64,000 bases of DNA from NCBI RefSeq assembly GCF_001636315.1, contig NZ_KV440949.1, positions 398,203 to 462,202 on the forward strand, read 5' to 3'. The translations under genes and the position numbers were made by a program. Shown here one piece after another: positions 26,018 through 36,473 of the stretch; within the stretch, counting starts at the first letter, position 1; the number at the start of each line of letters is the position of its first letter. Source of the stretch: Neobacillus mesonae. GTDB taxonomy: Bacteria; Bacillota; Bacilli; Bacillales; Cytobacillaceae. The notes beneath the pieces are model-generated. The model did no database searches and was not told where the DNA came from. It worked only from the letters and a program-made list of their open reading frames with translations.

Positions 26018-26620
26018 ATGAAAAAGATTTATCTAATTTGCGGACTGGCATTATTTCTTGGCATCGCCGCAGGTATCTCTTTCTTTCTAATACGGGATGC
26101 CAGCGCAGCTATACCGTCTAATATAACCTTAATCAATCAAAATGGAGATTCATATACATTCGGGAAAGATCAAACGAAATTGAAGCTGATTGAATTTATT
26201 TACACTCATTGCCCGGATGTATGCCCGACAACGACGCAAAAGATGGTCAGCTTAAAGAACGAGCTTGAGAAAAAAGGGGTATTTGGAAAGAAGATTGAAT
26301 TTATTACAATTACAATTGACCCTTACCGTGACACCCCTGAAGTTTTATCCCGTTATATGAAGGGATTTGGGATTGAAAATGAAAATCATTGGGTGTTTTT
26401 GACCGGCAAAAAAGAAAATATAAGGGCTGAGCAAAAGAAGCTAAAAGAAATTACAGACACCCTGCAATTTCAATTTAAGGATCCTGGCAACGGCCAATTC
26501 GTGCATACCACATTTACTTATTTAGTAGATAAGAACAACCGGTTTGTCGCTAAGTTTCCAATGGGGAATGACTTTAATCAACAAGATGTATACAACAAGA
26601 TTATTGATAAAATTGAATAA
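26018..26620 (+). CDS. SCO1/SenC-family copper chaperone
   Basis: Membrane-anchored thioredoxin-fold protein that delivers copper or reduces Cys of CuA sites. N-terminal membrane anchor (~5-25), CPDVC copper/redox motif, distal His in HTTFTYLVD. Start ATG 26018 after GTAGGAGGGA; the longer upstream frame lacks a ribosome site. 200 aa, as for YpmQ. Next to the nar operon it may serve a CuA NO reductase or a cytochrome oxidase (inference). Confidence 0.9.
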   Translation: MKKIYLICGLALFLGIAAGISFFLIRDASAAIPSNITLINQNGDSYTFGKDQTKLKLIEFIYTHCPDVCPTTTQKMVSLKNELEKKGVFGKKIEFITITIDPYRDTPEVLSRYMKGFGIENENHWVFLTGKKENIRAEQKKLKEITDTLQFQFKDPGNGQFVHTTFTYLVDKNNRFVAKFPMGNDFNQQDVYNKIIDKIE

Positions 26621-26625
26621 AATAA

Positions 26626-26664
26626 AAAAAGCGGTTAGTCTCTAGGATTAATCGCTTTTTATAC
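26626..26664. terminator. Terminator after the SCO gene
   Basis: AAAAAGCGGTTA pairs with TAATCGCTTTTT (one G-T pair) followed by T-rich sequence. Convergent with the next small minus-strand gene, so probably bidirectional. Confidence 0.82.
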
Positions 26665-26676
26665 CTATTCTCTCAT

Positions 26677-26811
26677 TTAATTCACGGATGAAGGATATTT
26701 TCTAAGCTCTTGTAAAGATAACAGGTAATTAGACTTTGGTTTGGTTAAACTCGCTTTGATCCCTGCTTTTTTTAATTTGTTAACGAGTTCGGCCAGTTGT
26801 TTTTTTGCCAT
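26677..26811 (-). CDS. Hypothetical protein, 44 aa
   Basis: Basic N-terminal helix (MAKKQLAELVNKLKKAG) then KASLTKPKSNYLLSLQELR. AAGGTGAG just before the ATG. No family recognised; could be a small DNA- or RNA-associated protein. Convergent with the SCO gene. Confidence 0.6.
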   Translation of the reverse strand: MAKKQLAELVNKLKKAGIKASLTKPKSNYLLSLQELRKYPSSVN

Positions 26812-26948
26812 ACTCTCACCTTCTTTAAATCCTGCTTACCCTAATTCTACAACAAAAATATGAATAAAGTATGAAATCCTGAAAATTTTTTTGGAAATTT
26901 TTATTCCTACGCACCTCTTGTGAAATATTCGCTCTTCCCCCCTATTAA

Positions 26949-28610
<1,662 letters not shown>

Positions 28611-28619
28611 TAATCTCGG

Positions 28620-28641
28620 GGGCACCAATCCTTTGGTGCCC
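28620..28641. terminator. Hairpin between the ABC-F and YuzL genes
   Basis: GGGCACCAA pairs with TTGGTGCCC around TCCT. The T-tract is weak, but it lies between convergent genes. Confidence 0.6.
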
Positions 28642-28654
28642 TTGTTCATTTAGG

Positions 28655-28795
28655 CTAATATCTTTTTTGTTTTCTTCTTGAGGAAGATTCTTCTCTTGTA
28701 CCCGTTTCCATATTGGTAGTTCCTTGCCCTTCAACTTGCGGTGAGCCAAGTCCAATTGTGGATGGATCAGCTTTACGTTTGCTTCGTTTACCCAA
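28655..28795 (-). CDS. yuzL: YuzL family protein, 46 aa
   Basis: Basic, Ser/Arg-rich peptide MGKRSKRKADPSTIGLGSP, then QVEGQGTTNMETGTREESSS. This matches the conserved DPSTIGLGSxQVEGQGTT core I know from the YuzL family. Start TTG 28795, 8 nt after AGGAGG. Function unknown. Confidence 0.78.
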   Translation of the reverse strand: MGKRSKRKADPSTIGLGSPQVEGQGTTNMETGTREESSSRRKQKRY

Positions 28796-28895
28796 TCGAA
28801 ACACCTCCTGCCTTAGCTTTTGATAGAATGGAACTCATTATACCTGCATATTTCCGTGAATCTTAGGCAACATAATGTCAGAGGAGGTGTTTTGT

Positions 28896-29138
28896 ATGGC
28901 AAAGATTGGAGTAGAACAATCGCTTACAAATGTTCAGCAGGCTTTACGTGAAAAGGGTTATGATGTGGTGGAATTAAAGCAGGAATCAGATGCACGGAAT
29001 GTTGATTGCTGTGTTGTAACCGGACTGGATTCCAATGTAATGGGTATGCAGGATACAGTATCTAAAGCTCCGGTTATTGATGCAAACGGTATGTCCGCAG
29101 ATGAGGTTTGCCGTGAAGTAGAAAGTAGACTTCAATAA
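28896..29138 (+). CDS. ykuS: YkuS family protein (UPF0180)
   Basis: 80-aa protein [20 protein letters not shown], with the UPF0180 pattern: a Gly-Tyr-Asp-Val turn and Cys-containing middle (DCCVVTGLD). The start at ATG 28896 follows GAGGAGGTG; the longer frame begins before the ribosome site. Function unknown. Confidence 0.88.
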   Translation: MAKIGVEQSLTNVQQALREKGYDVVELKQESDARNVDCCVVTGLDSNVMGMQDTVSKAPVIDANGMSADEVCREVESRLQ

Positions 29139-29148
29139 ACTTTTTTTC

Positions 29149-29180
29149 AAAGACTAAAGGATTTCTTTAGTCTTTTTTAT
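29149..29180. terminator. Terminator after ykuS
   Basis: AAAGACTAAAG pairs with CTTTAGTCTTT, loop GATT region, then TTTTATTTTT. Serves convergent genes. Confidence 0.85.
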
Positions 29181-29605
29181 TTTTCTTTCTTGGCTTTAAT
29201 GTTTATTTTTGGTCCCCTTTCGTGTTCAGACTCCGTTTTTTCTGCTTTCTCATTCTCTTTCTCTTTCTTTAGTTCTTCCTCCTCTTCATTCTTCGTCATT
29301 GGTGTAAATTCGCCGCCATATGTAGCTCCAATATTTAATTTTCCCTTTAGCTCTTTAATTCCCAATTGACCAAAATTATTATTAAGTTCATATTTGTCCA
29401 AAATAATTTTTTCAATATTTATTTTCTCGATAATTATGGGAGGTTCATTTGTTTTTGTCCCCTGATTGGCCATTTTTTGATTCTGAAGGGCATGAAGTGC
29501 TGTCTCAAGCTCTTTGATATTTAATTCCATTAAGGAAAGTTTTTTTCTCAATTCTTTTTCATGTTCACTTTTACGAAATAGGATAAAAAAATTTTTGATA
29601 GACAT
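29177..29605 (-). CDS. Hypothetical coiled-coil protein, GerPC-like core
   Basis: 142 aa: an N-terminal coiled coil (~12-45), then IIIEKINIEKIILDKYEL and ELKGKLNIGATYGG, then a Lys/Glu-rich tail. The short beta pattern ending in LNIG is reminiscent of GerPC-type spore germination proteins, but this is a weak visual match. Monocistronic. Confidence 0.55.
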   Translation of the reverse strand: MSIKNFFILFRKSEHEKELRKKLSLMELNIKELETALHALQNQKMANQGTKTNEPPIIIEKINIEKIILDKYELNNNFGQLGIKELKGKLNIGATYGGEFTPMTKNEEEEELKKEKENEKAEKTESEHERGPKINIKAKKEK

Positions 29606-29690
29606 AATCTCCGAACGCTCCCCTTTTCATTCCCTTATTCCATATATATGGGGAAATTAAATGAACATGTACAAAAGGAAATATTGTTAT

Positions 29691-30179
29691 TCATTCGATG
29701 GGAATAATTTCGCCCTTTTCCGTCACTCTAGGATAACGTACAATTAGAACCCCGTTCCAAAACTTGGCGCTTATATCACTGGGATTTATCGTATCTGGCA
29801 ACGTAATTTGGCGCTGAAATTCCCCATAAAACCTCTCGGAATAGCTGATCTTCAAATGGGGATGGAGGGACAATGCCTTACCTTTTACAGTTAAGATATT
29901 ATTACTTAATCCCAATTCAACATTCTCCTTTAAGACCCCCGGCAATTCGATTATAACAACAACCTCCTCATCCCCTTCTAATAAATCAATGGTCGGGAAT
30001 GTCTTTTCAACGCTGGCTTCCCGGGAGGCTTGCTGATGATTTCCTGCAGAGGGGCCTTTCATCTGTTCTTCATTCATAAATTGTTTGGCAAAATCCTGGT
30101 CAAATAAATTCCCCCAGAAGTCACCTCCTTGCATACCTTTAGCGACTTCCATCCACTGCTTTATTTTCTCCATATCCAT
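29691..30179 (-). CDS. Hsp20/alpha-crystallin family protein
   Basis: Small heat-shock-type chaperone. The N-terminal ~55 residues are variable, then the alpha-crystallin domain (PTIDLLEGDEEVVVIIELPG, SERFYGEFQRQITLP, NGVLIVRYPR). Start ATG 30179 with GGGGGAG 4-5 nt upstream; a longer frame to 30404 runs through the G-tract and is not credible. Related spore-coat members (CotP/CotM) exist, so a spore role cannot be excluded. Confidence 0.85.
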   Translation of the reverse strand: MDMEKIKQWMEVAKGMQGGDFWGNLFDQDFAKQFMNEEQMKGPSAGNHQQASREASVEKTFPTIDLLEGDEEVVVIIELPGVLKENVELGLSNNILTVKGKALSLHPHLKISYSERFYGEFQRQITLPDTINPSDISAKFWNGVLIVRYPRVTEKGEIIPIE

Positions 30180-30185
30180 CCAGCT

Positions 30186-30195
30186 CCCCCCCCCC
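30186..30195 (-). repeat. Ten-base G homopolymer in the Hsp20 ribosome site
   Basis: C10 on the plus strand (G10 on the coding strand), running into GAG-CTGG-ATG. It forms the ribosome-binding region of the Hsp20 gene. Confidence 0.85.
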
Positions 30196-30315
30196 TCTTT
30201 ACAATCTATGAATAAACATGAACGTACTTTCCTTATTACTACATCATACTGATGAATGAGATAATTTACGCCATTTTTTATATCACATTTCGTAAATGAC
30301 CATTTCCAGCATAAA

Positions 30316-30357
30316 AAAATAGGCATTGAAAATGCCTCCTTTCCAATGCCTATTTTA
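30316..30357 (-). terminator. Terminator of the D-Ala-D-Ala carboxypeptidase gene
   Basis: AAAATAGGCATTG pairs with CAATGCCTATTTT. The inner GCATT/AATGC may stack further. T-run on the minus strand. Confidence 0.85.
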
Positions 30358-30363
30358 ATTAAA

Positions 30364-31521
30364 TCAGCTATTTGCCGAAAATTTCTTAACAGTGCCAACA
30401 ACAACTGCGGCTAATGCCATCATGATTAGACCGTAAAATACATTCATTTGATTGCCCGAATGCTCTTTTTCTTTCGATTCAGTATTTTTTTCCGGTACAG
30501 GCACTGGCTCCGGCTCTACAAGCTTTAACTGCACCGCCTGCAAAATTTTCCCTTGATGATTTTTGATAGAGAGAATTCCCTTATCACTGATTTCCTTTGT
30601 ACTTCCTAAAACGTCCTCTGTTACAAGAAGATCATGCTCTGGGAAAAATTCCCTTTCTCCACTTTTAAACAGTTCTCCTTGTTTGATTGAGCTATTTTTA
30701 AAAGATTTAAATCCGTAGTCAAACAATAATGCTGTATCATCATACTTATCGCGTTTCATATCGGATTTTAACACAACTGCGGTTAACTTGATTTTCCCAT
30801 TATCTGCTGTAGTAGACAATGTCTGCCTTGATTCTGTTGTATATCCTGTTTTACCGCCCGTAATACCTGAATATGGCAGTTCGCCAATCAGCATCTTATG
30901 ATGGGAAAGAAGATTCGTCTCCCACGACTTTCCTTTCCAATGAAGCTTTTTTGTCCCAAAGATCTCGGCGAATATTGGATTTTTCATCGCATAGTTGGTC
31001 ATTAACGCCATATCCTTAGCCGTTGTATAATGGTTCTTATCAAATAAACCACTTGGATTTGTAAAATGTGTGTGCTGAACGCCGACTGTAGTTTTTAAAT
31101 AATCATTTAGATGATTCGCAAATTGCTCAACACTTCCATCCATTTGTTCGGCGATCGCGACAGCGGCATCATTCCCAGAGTTGATCAGCATGCCTTGAAC
31201 CAACTGTTTTAACGGCATTTTTTCCCCTTCAACTAAATAAACTCTAGTGCCGTCCTGCCTAACAGCATTTGCGCTTATCGTTGCAATACTGTCCAAATTG
31301 CCATTTTCAATGGCGTAGATGGCAGTAGCGATTTTTGTCAGACTGGCAGGATACATTTTTTTATCAGCTTCTTTACTGTAAAGTACCGAATTTGTCTCTG
31401 AATCCAATAGTACAGCCGACTCGCTTTTTAAGGCCAATTTCGAATCTGTTTTGGCAAATACTGTAGTATAACTTGAAAAAGTAAGAAGAAAAAGAGATAG
31501 TATGACCGCAATTTTTTTCAA
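30364..31521 (-). CDS. D-alanyl-D-alanine carboxypeptidase (low-molecular-weight PBP)
   Basis: Serine DD-carboxypeptidase trimming peptidoglycan pentapeptides. Signal peptide MKKIAVILSLFLLTF...VFA, SLTK catalytic Ser (SxxK), SGN motif (SGNDAAV), KTG motif (GGKTGYT), PBP5 C-terminal domain and a C-terminal membrane anchor (~355-380). Start TTG 31521, 6 nt after AAGGGTG; the GTG at 31530 overlaps the site. DacF-like, but the exact paralogue is not settled. Confidence 0.92.
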   Translation of the reverse strand: MKKIAVILSLFLLTFSSYTTVFAKTDSKLALKSESAVLLDSETNSVLYSKEADKKMYPASLTKIATAIYAIENGNLDSIATISANAVRQDGTRVYLVEGEKMPLKQLVQGMLINSGNDAAVAIAEQMDGSVEQFANHLNDYLKTTVGVQHTHFTNPSGLFDKNHYTTAKDMALMTNYAMKNPIFAEIFGTKKLHWKGKSWETNLLSHHKMLIGELPYSGITGGKTGYTTESRQTLSTTADNGKIKLTAVVLKSDMKRDKYDDTALLFDYGFKSFKNSSIKQGELFKSGEREFFPEHDLLVTEDVLGSTKEISDKGILSIKNHQGKILQAVQLKLVEPEPVPVPEKNTESKEKEHSGNQMNVFYGLIMMALAAVVVGTVKKFSANS

Positions 31522-31607
31522 AACCAACACCCTTATATAGTTCTATTATCCTAACTAATTGTATCAGATTGCTGTCAGAAAAAAATAGTTTTTCCATAAA
31601 AAGTTAC

Positions 31608-31640
31608 AAAAAAACGGCAAGGAAATTCCCAGCCGTTTTT
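31608..31640 (-). terminator. Terminator of mprF
   Basis: AAAAACGGC...GG pairs with CC...GCCGTTTTT; A-run upstream gives T-run on the minus strand. Just after the mprF stop. Confidence 0.85.
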
Positions 31641-31641
31641 A

Positions 31642-34167
31642 TCAGTCTTTTTTCCGTGAGATCAATAGCGATATTTGCGCCATGATAATTGGTAATGAGG
31701 ATTTTTTACGATATGCTAAATATTTCGCTTCCCAGATGTTTGTATATTTTTCTTTAAAATTCTTTAAGCCTTGAAAGTGGTAAATTAAATGACCATGTAA
31801 AAAAATTTGGGCGGCAATTTTCTCGCTTAAGAAGGAGAATTTCGTTAACCCTACATTTGCTAATGGAGCCATCCCCATATTAAAGCGGTCATATCCATTC
31901 TTTTTAGCCCAATCAATTAACGATAAGAATAGACAATCAACAGTTCCAGCAGGCGCATCAGGTTTAAAGCGCATTAAATCAACCGAAATGGTTTGCTCGT
32001 CGTAAACATACATAATGCTGACAAAACCAAGAATTTGCGAGTCTTTATTTCTAATAATGGCAATCGGCGCCTTATTCAAATAGTCTTCATCAAAATACCC
32101 CAATGAAAACCCTTGCTCTTTCCTGCCTTGAAGCCAGTCGGTCGAAATCTCCCACAATTCTTGAAGGAGCTCGTCTGAAAATGGCGGTTCCAGCAGCTCA
32201 AATACATACTTTTCACGACTGAATTTATTTTGAATGGCCCGTAAGCCTTTCATTTTTATTCCAGAAAGCGAAAAGGTTTTTAAATCGACAAACGCTTCTT
32301 CTCCAAGCTTAAAGAAAGCAAAGCCATGGTTATGAAGCAGCGGCAGCATTTTTTCACCAACTTGATAGAATACAGGTGTGTAACCATATAAATCGGCAAT
32401 TTCTTGAAATTCCGCAATTGCATTTGATACCTCGCTTTTTTCACCAACCGGTTCACCAAGAATGACTAATTTATCAGCATATGGCTGAAATGCCATCAGA
32501 ATATTCCTTTTGCTGTTCCAAAAAATATATTTATCGTGCAGCAGGATTAAGTGTGATAATGCCTTGCCTTTATACTTTTGAAAGTGCTGAAGTATTTCTG
32601 ATTCCTGATGAATCGACGTCTCAAACTTCCACTTTTTTGGCAAGCTGATTAAATAACCAGCAGAAATAATCATAAAAGCAATGATCAAACCAATAAATGC
32701 GCTCATAAATAAATCATGAGAATCAACAATTACGTAGGGCAATAATTTTTCCGGCATGGCCAGTTTTGCGCTCGGAAGATTCAAATAACCAATCAGCAGG
32801 TACATGAATGAAATGATTAGAATAACTGATACATCAAAAATCGTTTTCCCCCATGTAAGGACATAGCTTTCTCGATAAAATTGCCCCTTTGACATTCTTA
32901 AAATAAGGGCAACTATTATTAAAAAAATCGCTTCTTCATAATCGATTCCTTTAAAAATTGAAAATAATGCTGCTAAGATTAAAGCGAACATCGTTAAATC
33001 ATATGCCCGTTTCACACTATATTCAATTCCGCGTGATAAACCCAGCAATAAAAAACCGGCTGCTACAGAAAGCTGGTGGGAAACATTTATGACCGGCAAA
33101 GCCAAAAGCTCCTGTGCAATTCTCAGCCTCGACATGATTCCCGGTACACTTGCCGATAAAAGTAAAATAAGTCCCGACGAAAACACAAGTAGGGTCAAAA
33201 CAATATGGCTTAGCCCCTGAACAATGGCCATTGGGATATCATTCCACGACTTATTCCACTTTTCCCAATACAGCTTCACAAAAAACACTAGGCTGACAAT
33301 AAACGGAATAAAGTAATATCCAAGACGGTAGAGTAAAAGGAGTACCAAAACCTTCTCCTCAGGAACATGGATATCCTGCATCCCCCAAATGAAAACAAGG
33401 TCAAACGAACCGAGCCCCCCGGGAATCATGCTTATGATGCCCGCACAGGCAGACACAATATAGACAGGAAATAACTGTTCAAATGAAATGCCAATCCCGA
33501 GAATTTTGCTTAAAATGTAAATGGCAATAAACACCGCAAACCATTCAACAATGGAAACCGCAATCAGCTTGATACCGTCATTTTTTGAAATCAAGGCCTG
33601 ATTATTCTTTTTAGCATTGATCATTTGGATAATGATAAAGATAGGAAGATATAAACCGACGGCTAAAACGGCAAAATATAACCATTTCACATCGAGAAAT
33701 AATGGGAAATCCCGATAGCGGATCGTCACAATCCATGCCAAAACGGAAATCCCTGTTAAATAAAATAAGGATACCGAGGCAATGATACTTAGCAGTCTTC
33801 GTTTGTCGTTCTCCAGCTTATGAAAGAAATAAGTTCTTAACATGGCTCCAATTAATCCGCCAAAGCCGATTAAATTAGAAAAAGAGTTCGCAATGAATGA
33901 CTGCTCTAATAGTTCCCTTTTCGGAACTTTTATACCCAGAATTCTAACCAGGATTATATCATACAAAATCATTGGCAAAACGGCTGCGAATGTAATAATG
34001 ATAATGATTAATAATACCCAGACATTTAGCTGTTGTAATTCATTTTTAAGCAGTTCCCCATTTAAATCACTGGTAAATTTCCTTATTTCAGTAATCGCAA
34101 AAATCAATAAAAACAACGGAAATATAAATTTTATTCCTTTTAGAATTTTTTCTTTTTTAATCCCCAA
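31642..34167 (-). CDS. mprF: Phosphatidylglycerol lysyltransferase / flippase MprF
   Basis: Adds lysine from Lys-tRNA to phosphatidylglycerol and flips the product, giving resistance to cationic peptides. The N-terminal ~530 residues are about 14 membrane helices (flippase, including the SMIPGGLGSFD motif); the C-terminal ~300 residues are the cytosolic GNAT-like synthase (RAIQNKFSREKYVFELL, DLMRFKPDAPAGTVDCLF, RFNMGMAPLANVG). The best start is TTG 34167 (AGGTGG 8 nt upstream); GTG 34179 has a weaker site. Full length, monocistronic. Confidence 0.93.
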   Translation of the reverse strand: MGIKKEKILKGIKFIFPLFLLIFAITEIRKFTSDLNGELLKNELQQLNVWVLLIIIIITFAAVLPMILYDIILVRILGIKVPKRELLEQSFIANSFSNLIGFGGLIGAMLRTYFFHKLENDKRRLLSIIASVSLFYLTGISVLAWIVTIRYRDFPLFLDVKWLYFAVLAVGLYLPIFIIIQMINAKKNNQALISKNDGIKLIAVSIVEWFAVFIAIYILSKILGIGISFEQLFPVYIVSACAGIISMIPGGLGSFDLVFIWGMQDIHVPEEKVLVLLLLYRLGYYFIPFIVSLVFFVKLYWEKWNKSWNDIPMAIVQGLSHIVLTLLVFSSGLILLLSASVPGIMSRLRIAQELLALPVINVSHQLSVAAGFLLLGLSRGIEYSVKRAYDLTMFALILAALFSIFKGIDYEEAIFLIIVALILRMSKGQFYRESYVLTWGKTIFDVSVILIISFMYLLIGYLNLPSAKLAMPEKLLPYVIVDSHDLFMSAFIGLIIAFMIISAGYLISLPKKWKFETSIHQESEILQHFQKYKGKALSHLILLHDKYIFWNSKRNILMAFQPYADKLVILGEPVGEKSEVSNAIAEFQEIADLYGYTPVFYQVGEKMLPLLHNHGFAFFKLGEEAFVDLKTFSLSGIKMKGLRAIQNKFSREKYVFELLEPPFSDELLQELWEISTDWLQGRKEQGFSLGYFDEDYLNKAPIAIIRNKDSQILGFVSIMYVYDEQTISVDLMRFKPDAPAGTVDCLFLSLIDWAKKNGYDRFNMGMAPLANVGLTKFSFLSEKIAAQIFLHGHLIYHFQGLKNFKEKYTNIWEAKYLAYRKKSSLPIIMAQISLLISRKKD

Positions 34168-34385
34168 TAAGAAAACCACCTATTTTTTATTCCTGTTTTT
34201 ACTATAAACGTTTCGACAGGAAAAACAAAGAAATTTTACCTATTGTTATTATTTTCAACACCTTTTTTATGGATCAATCATACGCAATTTGTCCTATGAA
34301 AATGAAAGTTATAAAAAGTAGACAAGTTTTCACTCCTCATATGCATAAGTATAAATAAGAACAAATTGTAAAGGGGGAAGTTATT

Positions 34386-34838
34386 GTGAAATTTTTAGTT
34401 TTTAAGAAGGAAACATTTATCTTCTTTTTAGCTGTAGGCATTATGTTAACTGCTATTTCTGCTTGGTTTTTGTTTAAGGCAGGCGATACAGCTGTATTTA
34501 ATCAACAATCAGAAGATAAAGTCCGCGAAATCCATATGGTGACGGGGGAATTCAAAACAACCATGAAAAATGGAAATCAATTAGAGGCCTACAGATGGGA
34601 CCCAGGTACCATTTTGGTAGAGAAAGGGGAAAAAGTCAATTTATATATAAGCGGAATAAACGGAGAAAAGCATCCATTTCATATAGAAGGAACAAATATT
34701 AAAGGAGTAGTTGGTAAGGGGGAAGAAGTATTGGTGCCTCTTCAGTTTAATAAGGAAGGAACATATCGGTTAATTTGTGAAACCCATTCCAACAGGAAGC
34801 ATAACGGACCGATGATCGCGTATATTATTGTTGATTAA
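34386..34838 (+). CDS. Membrane-anchored cupredoxin-domain protein
   Basis: An N-terminal membrane helix (~8-30) is followed by a cupredoxin domain on the outer face. Copper ligands visible: His in KHPFHIEG, then Cys, His and Met in CETHSNRKHNGPM. Spacing of the last block resembles the CuA loop of oxidase subunit II (CxExCxxxHxxM) with the second Cys replaced by Ser, so a mononuclear site is expected. Possible electron carrier for a copper oxidase or NO reductase (inference). GTG start after AAAGGGGGAAG. Own terminator. Confidence 0.82.
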   Translation: MKFLVFKKETFIFFLAVGIMLTAISAWFLFKAGDTAVFNQQSEDKVREIHMVTGEFKTTMKNGNQLEAYRWDPGTILVEKGEKVNLYISGINGEKHPFHIEGTNIKGVVGKGEEVLVPLQFNKEGTYRLICETHSNRKHNGPMIAYIIVD

Positions 34839-34847
34839 AAACATATT

Positions 34848-34882
34848 AGACACTAATTTTACCAAGAAATTAGTGTCTTTTT
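34848..34882 (+). terminator. Terminator of the cupredoxin gene
   Basis: AGACACTAATTT pairs with AAATTAGTGTCT around TACCAAG, then TTTT. Confidence 0.88.
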
Positions 34883-34947
34883 AAATTGATTAATTGGTTC
34901 ATCTCCTATATACTCTTATCATTGGCTTATTTACGGGGTGATAACTA

Positions 34948-35253
34948 TTGTTTCAATTACTCATCGACCACTCTGATGTTAATACGTTAAATGCTTTATA
35001 TGTGAGCATTTACTTAGGATTGGTCTTAAAATATTTCTGGGCGTGGGGTGTAGAGTATACACTTAACAACTCATCGTCTTATGTTAAAAATACCAAAACT
35101 ATTCACCCATTGTTTTTAACCAAAAAAACAAACGGAGTTCATGGGAGCATTATCTTAACTCGAATCATTAAATATATTCGGAAAAAAGCCTGCCATAAGG
35201 ACGATTCCGAGGAGCCTATTTCCCTCCTTCCTGCATTCAAATTCTTAACATAA
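34948..35253 (+). CDS. Hypothetical protein, 101 aa
   Basis: One hydrophobic stretch (LNALYVSIYLGLVLKYFW) then a basic region RIIKYIRKKACHKDD. Start TTG 34948 with GGGGTG 7 nt upstream. It ends 15 bp before yidC and may be in the same transcript. No family recognised; moderate doubt that it is expressed. Confidence 0.45.
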   Translation: MFQLLIDHSDVNTLNALYVSIYLGLVLKYFWAWGVEYTLNNSSSYVKNTKTIHPLFLTKKTNGVHGSIILTRIIKYIRKKACHKDDSEEPISLLPAFKFLT

Positions 35254-35268
35254 ACTCTAGGAGGAAAT

Positions 35269-36057
35269 ATGAAACTAAACAAAACTTCAATCATAAGCAT
35301 CGTACTATTAATGGCAACAACAATTTTATTATCTGCTTGTTCTGCTCAGGCTCAAAGCGGAAATAACTCAGGGTTTTTTCATCATTATTTTGTTGAGCCC
35401 TTTTCAAATATTATTAACGCTATTGCTAATTTATTTAATGGAAATTACGGTCTAGCAATTATCCTTGTGACGCTGATCATCAGACTTGCGTTAATGCCAT
35501 TGATGTTAAGACAATATAAAAATCAAATGGCTATGAAGGAAAAAATGGATGGTTTAAAGCCCGAAATGGATGCGATTCAAAAGAAAATGAAGGCGGAAAA
35601 AGACCCTAAGAAGAAACAAGAGCTGCAAGCGGAAATGATGGGGCTTTATCAAAAGCATGGTGTGAATCCGTTAAATATGGGCTGTCTGCCGATTTTGATC
35701 CAGATGCCAATTTTAACTGCATTCTATTATGCCATTCGCAGTTCAAAAGAAATCGCTACACATAAGTTCTTATGGTTCAGCTTAGGACATCCTGATATCA
35801 TCATTACCATCATTGCTGGCCTCGTGTACTATTTCCAATTTAAAGTTTCACAATCGAGTATGCCAAAACAGCAGCAGGATCAAATGAAATTCATGGGGCT
35901 GCTTTCCCCATTGATGATTGTGATGTTTTCCTTTAGCGCCCCAGCCGCTTTGCCGCTTTATTGGGTTGTAGGGGGAACGTTTTTAACGATTCAAACTATT
36001 ATCAGCCATAAGCTTTATCGTAATAACCAGCCGCTTGCTAAGGCTGATTCTAAATAA
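35269..36057 (+). CDS. yidC: YidC/Oxa1 membrane protein insertase
   Basis: Inserts membrane proteins with or without SecYEG. Lipoprotein signal with LLSACSAQ (lipidated Cys), then five membrane helices; the conserved hydrophilic-groove Arg is in LVTLIIRLALMPL. Cytosolic basic hairpin (MKEKMDGLKPEMDAIQKK), MGCLPILIQMPI and basic tail. 262 aa as for SpoIIIJ/YqjG. Ribosome site AGGAGG. Which of the two Bacillus paralogues it is cannot be decided; it is not next to rnpA here. Confidence 0.93.
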   Translation: MKLNKTSIISIVLLMATTILLSACSAQAQSGNNSGFFHHYFVEPFSNIINAIANLFNGNYGLAIILVTLIIRLALMPLMLRQYKNQMAMKEKMDGLKPEMDAIQKKMKAEKDPKKKQELQAEMMGLYQKHGVNPLNMGCLPILIQMPILTAFYYAIRSSKEIATHKFLWFSLGHPDIIITIIAGLVYYFQFKVSQSSMPKQQQDQMKFMGLLSPLMIVMFSFSAPAALPLYWVVGGTFLTIQTIISHKLYRNNQPLAKADSK

Positions 36058-36060
36058 GGA

Positions 36061-36092
36061 AAAGAGAAGCATCGGTTACCGTGCTTCTCTTT
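36061..36092. terminator. Bidirectional terminator, yidC / crcB
   Basis: AAAGAGAAGCA pairs with TGCTTCTCTTT, inner CGGTTACCG. Lies between convergent genes. Confidence 0.88.
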
Positions 36093-36452
36093 TCATAGAT
36101 CTATACTTTTTCCAATCATGAGTCCACAGTATAATACCCCAAGTCCAATGACTAAACTCAAGACAACATACGCGTAAAAAGATTTGTTTTTCCCAGCGAT
36201 TTGAAGCTGTTCCGATTCAAGCATAAACGTAGAAAAAGTGGTAAAAGCCCCCATAAAGCCTACCCCAATCAATATGTAAAGATGGCCGTGAAGCTGTAAT
36301 CCAACGAATAATCCTAATAAAAAGGCCCCTAATAGATTAACAATAAATGTACCAACAGGAAATCCGCCGGCTCCCTTCAGCATTCTGCTTAATACAAATC
36401 GGCATATTGCTCCAAAAAAGCCGCCAATTGAAACAAATAAAATTTCTGTCAT
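36093..36452 (-). CDS. crcB: Fluoride channel subunit CrcB (Fluc), copy 2
   Basis: Four-helix dual-topology fluoride exporter subunit, 119 aa. Family marks: GGFFGAICRFVLS at the N-terminus, NLLGAFLLGLFVG, and the Phe/Thr/Ser-rich TTFSTFMLES of the fluoride path. Follows its paralogue by 21 bp, so the two may form a heterodimer. GGAG before the ATG. Confidence 0.93.
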   Translation of the reverse strand: MTEILFVSIGGFFGAICRFVLSRMLKGAGGFPVGTFIVNLLGAFLLGLFVGLQLHGHLYILIGVGFMGAFTTFSTFMLESEQLQIAGKNKSFYAYVVLSLVIGLGVLYCGLMIGKSIDL

Positions 36453-36473
36453 ATAGTTTGCTCCACCCCGTTA

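Noticed and set aside
30180..30404. N-terminal extension of the Hsp20 frame
   Set aside because: It runs through the G10 tract and ribosome site, has unnatural composition, and overlaps the terminator of the next gene.
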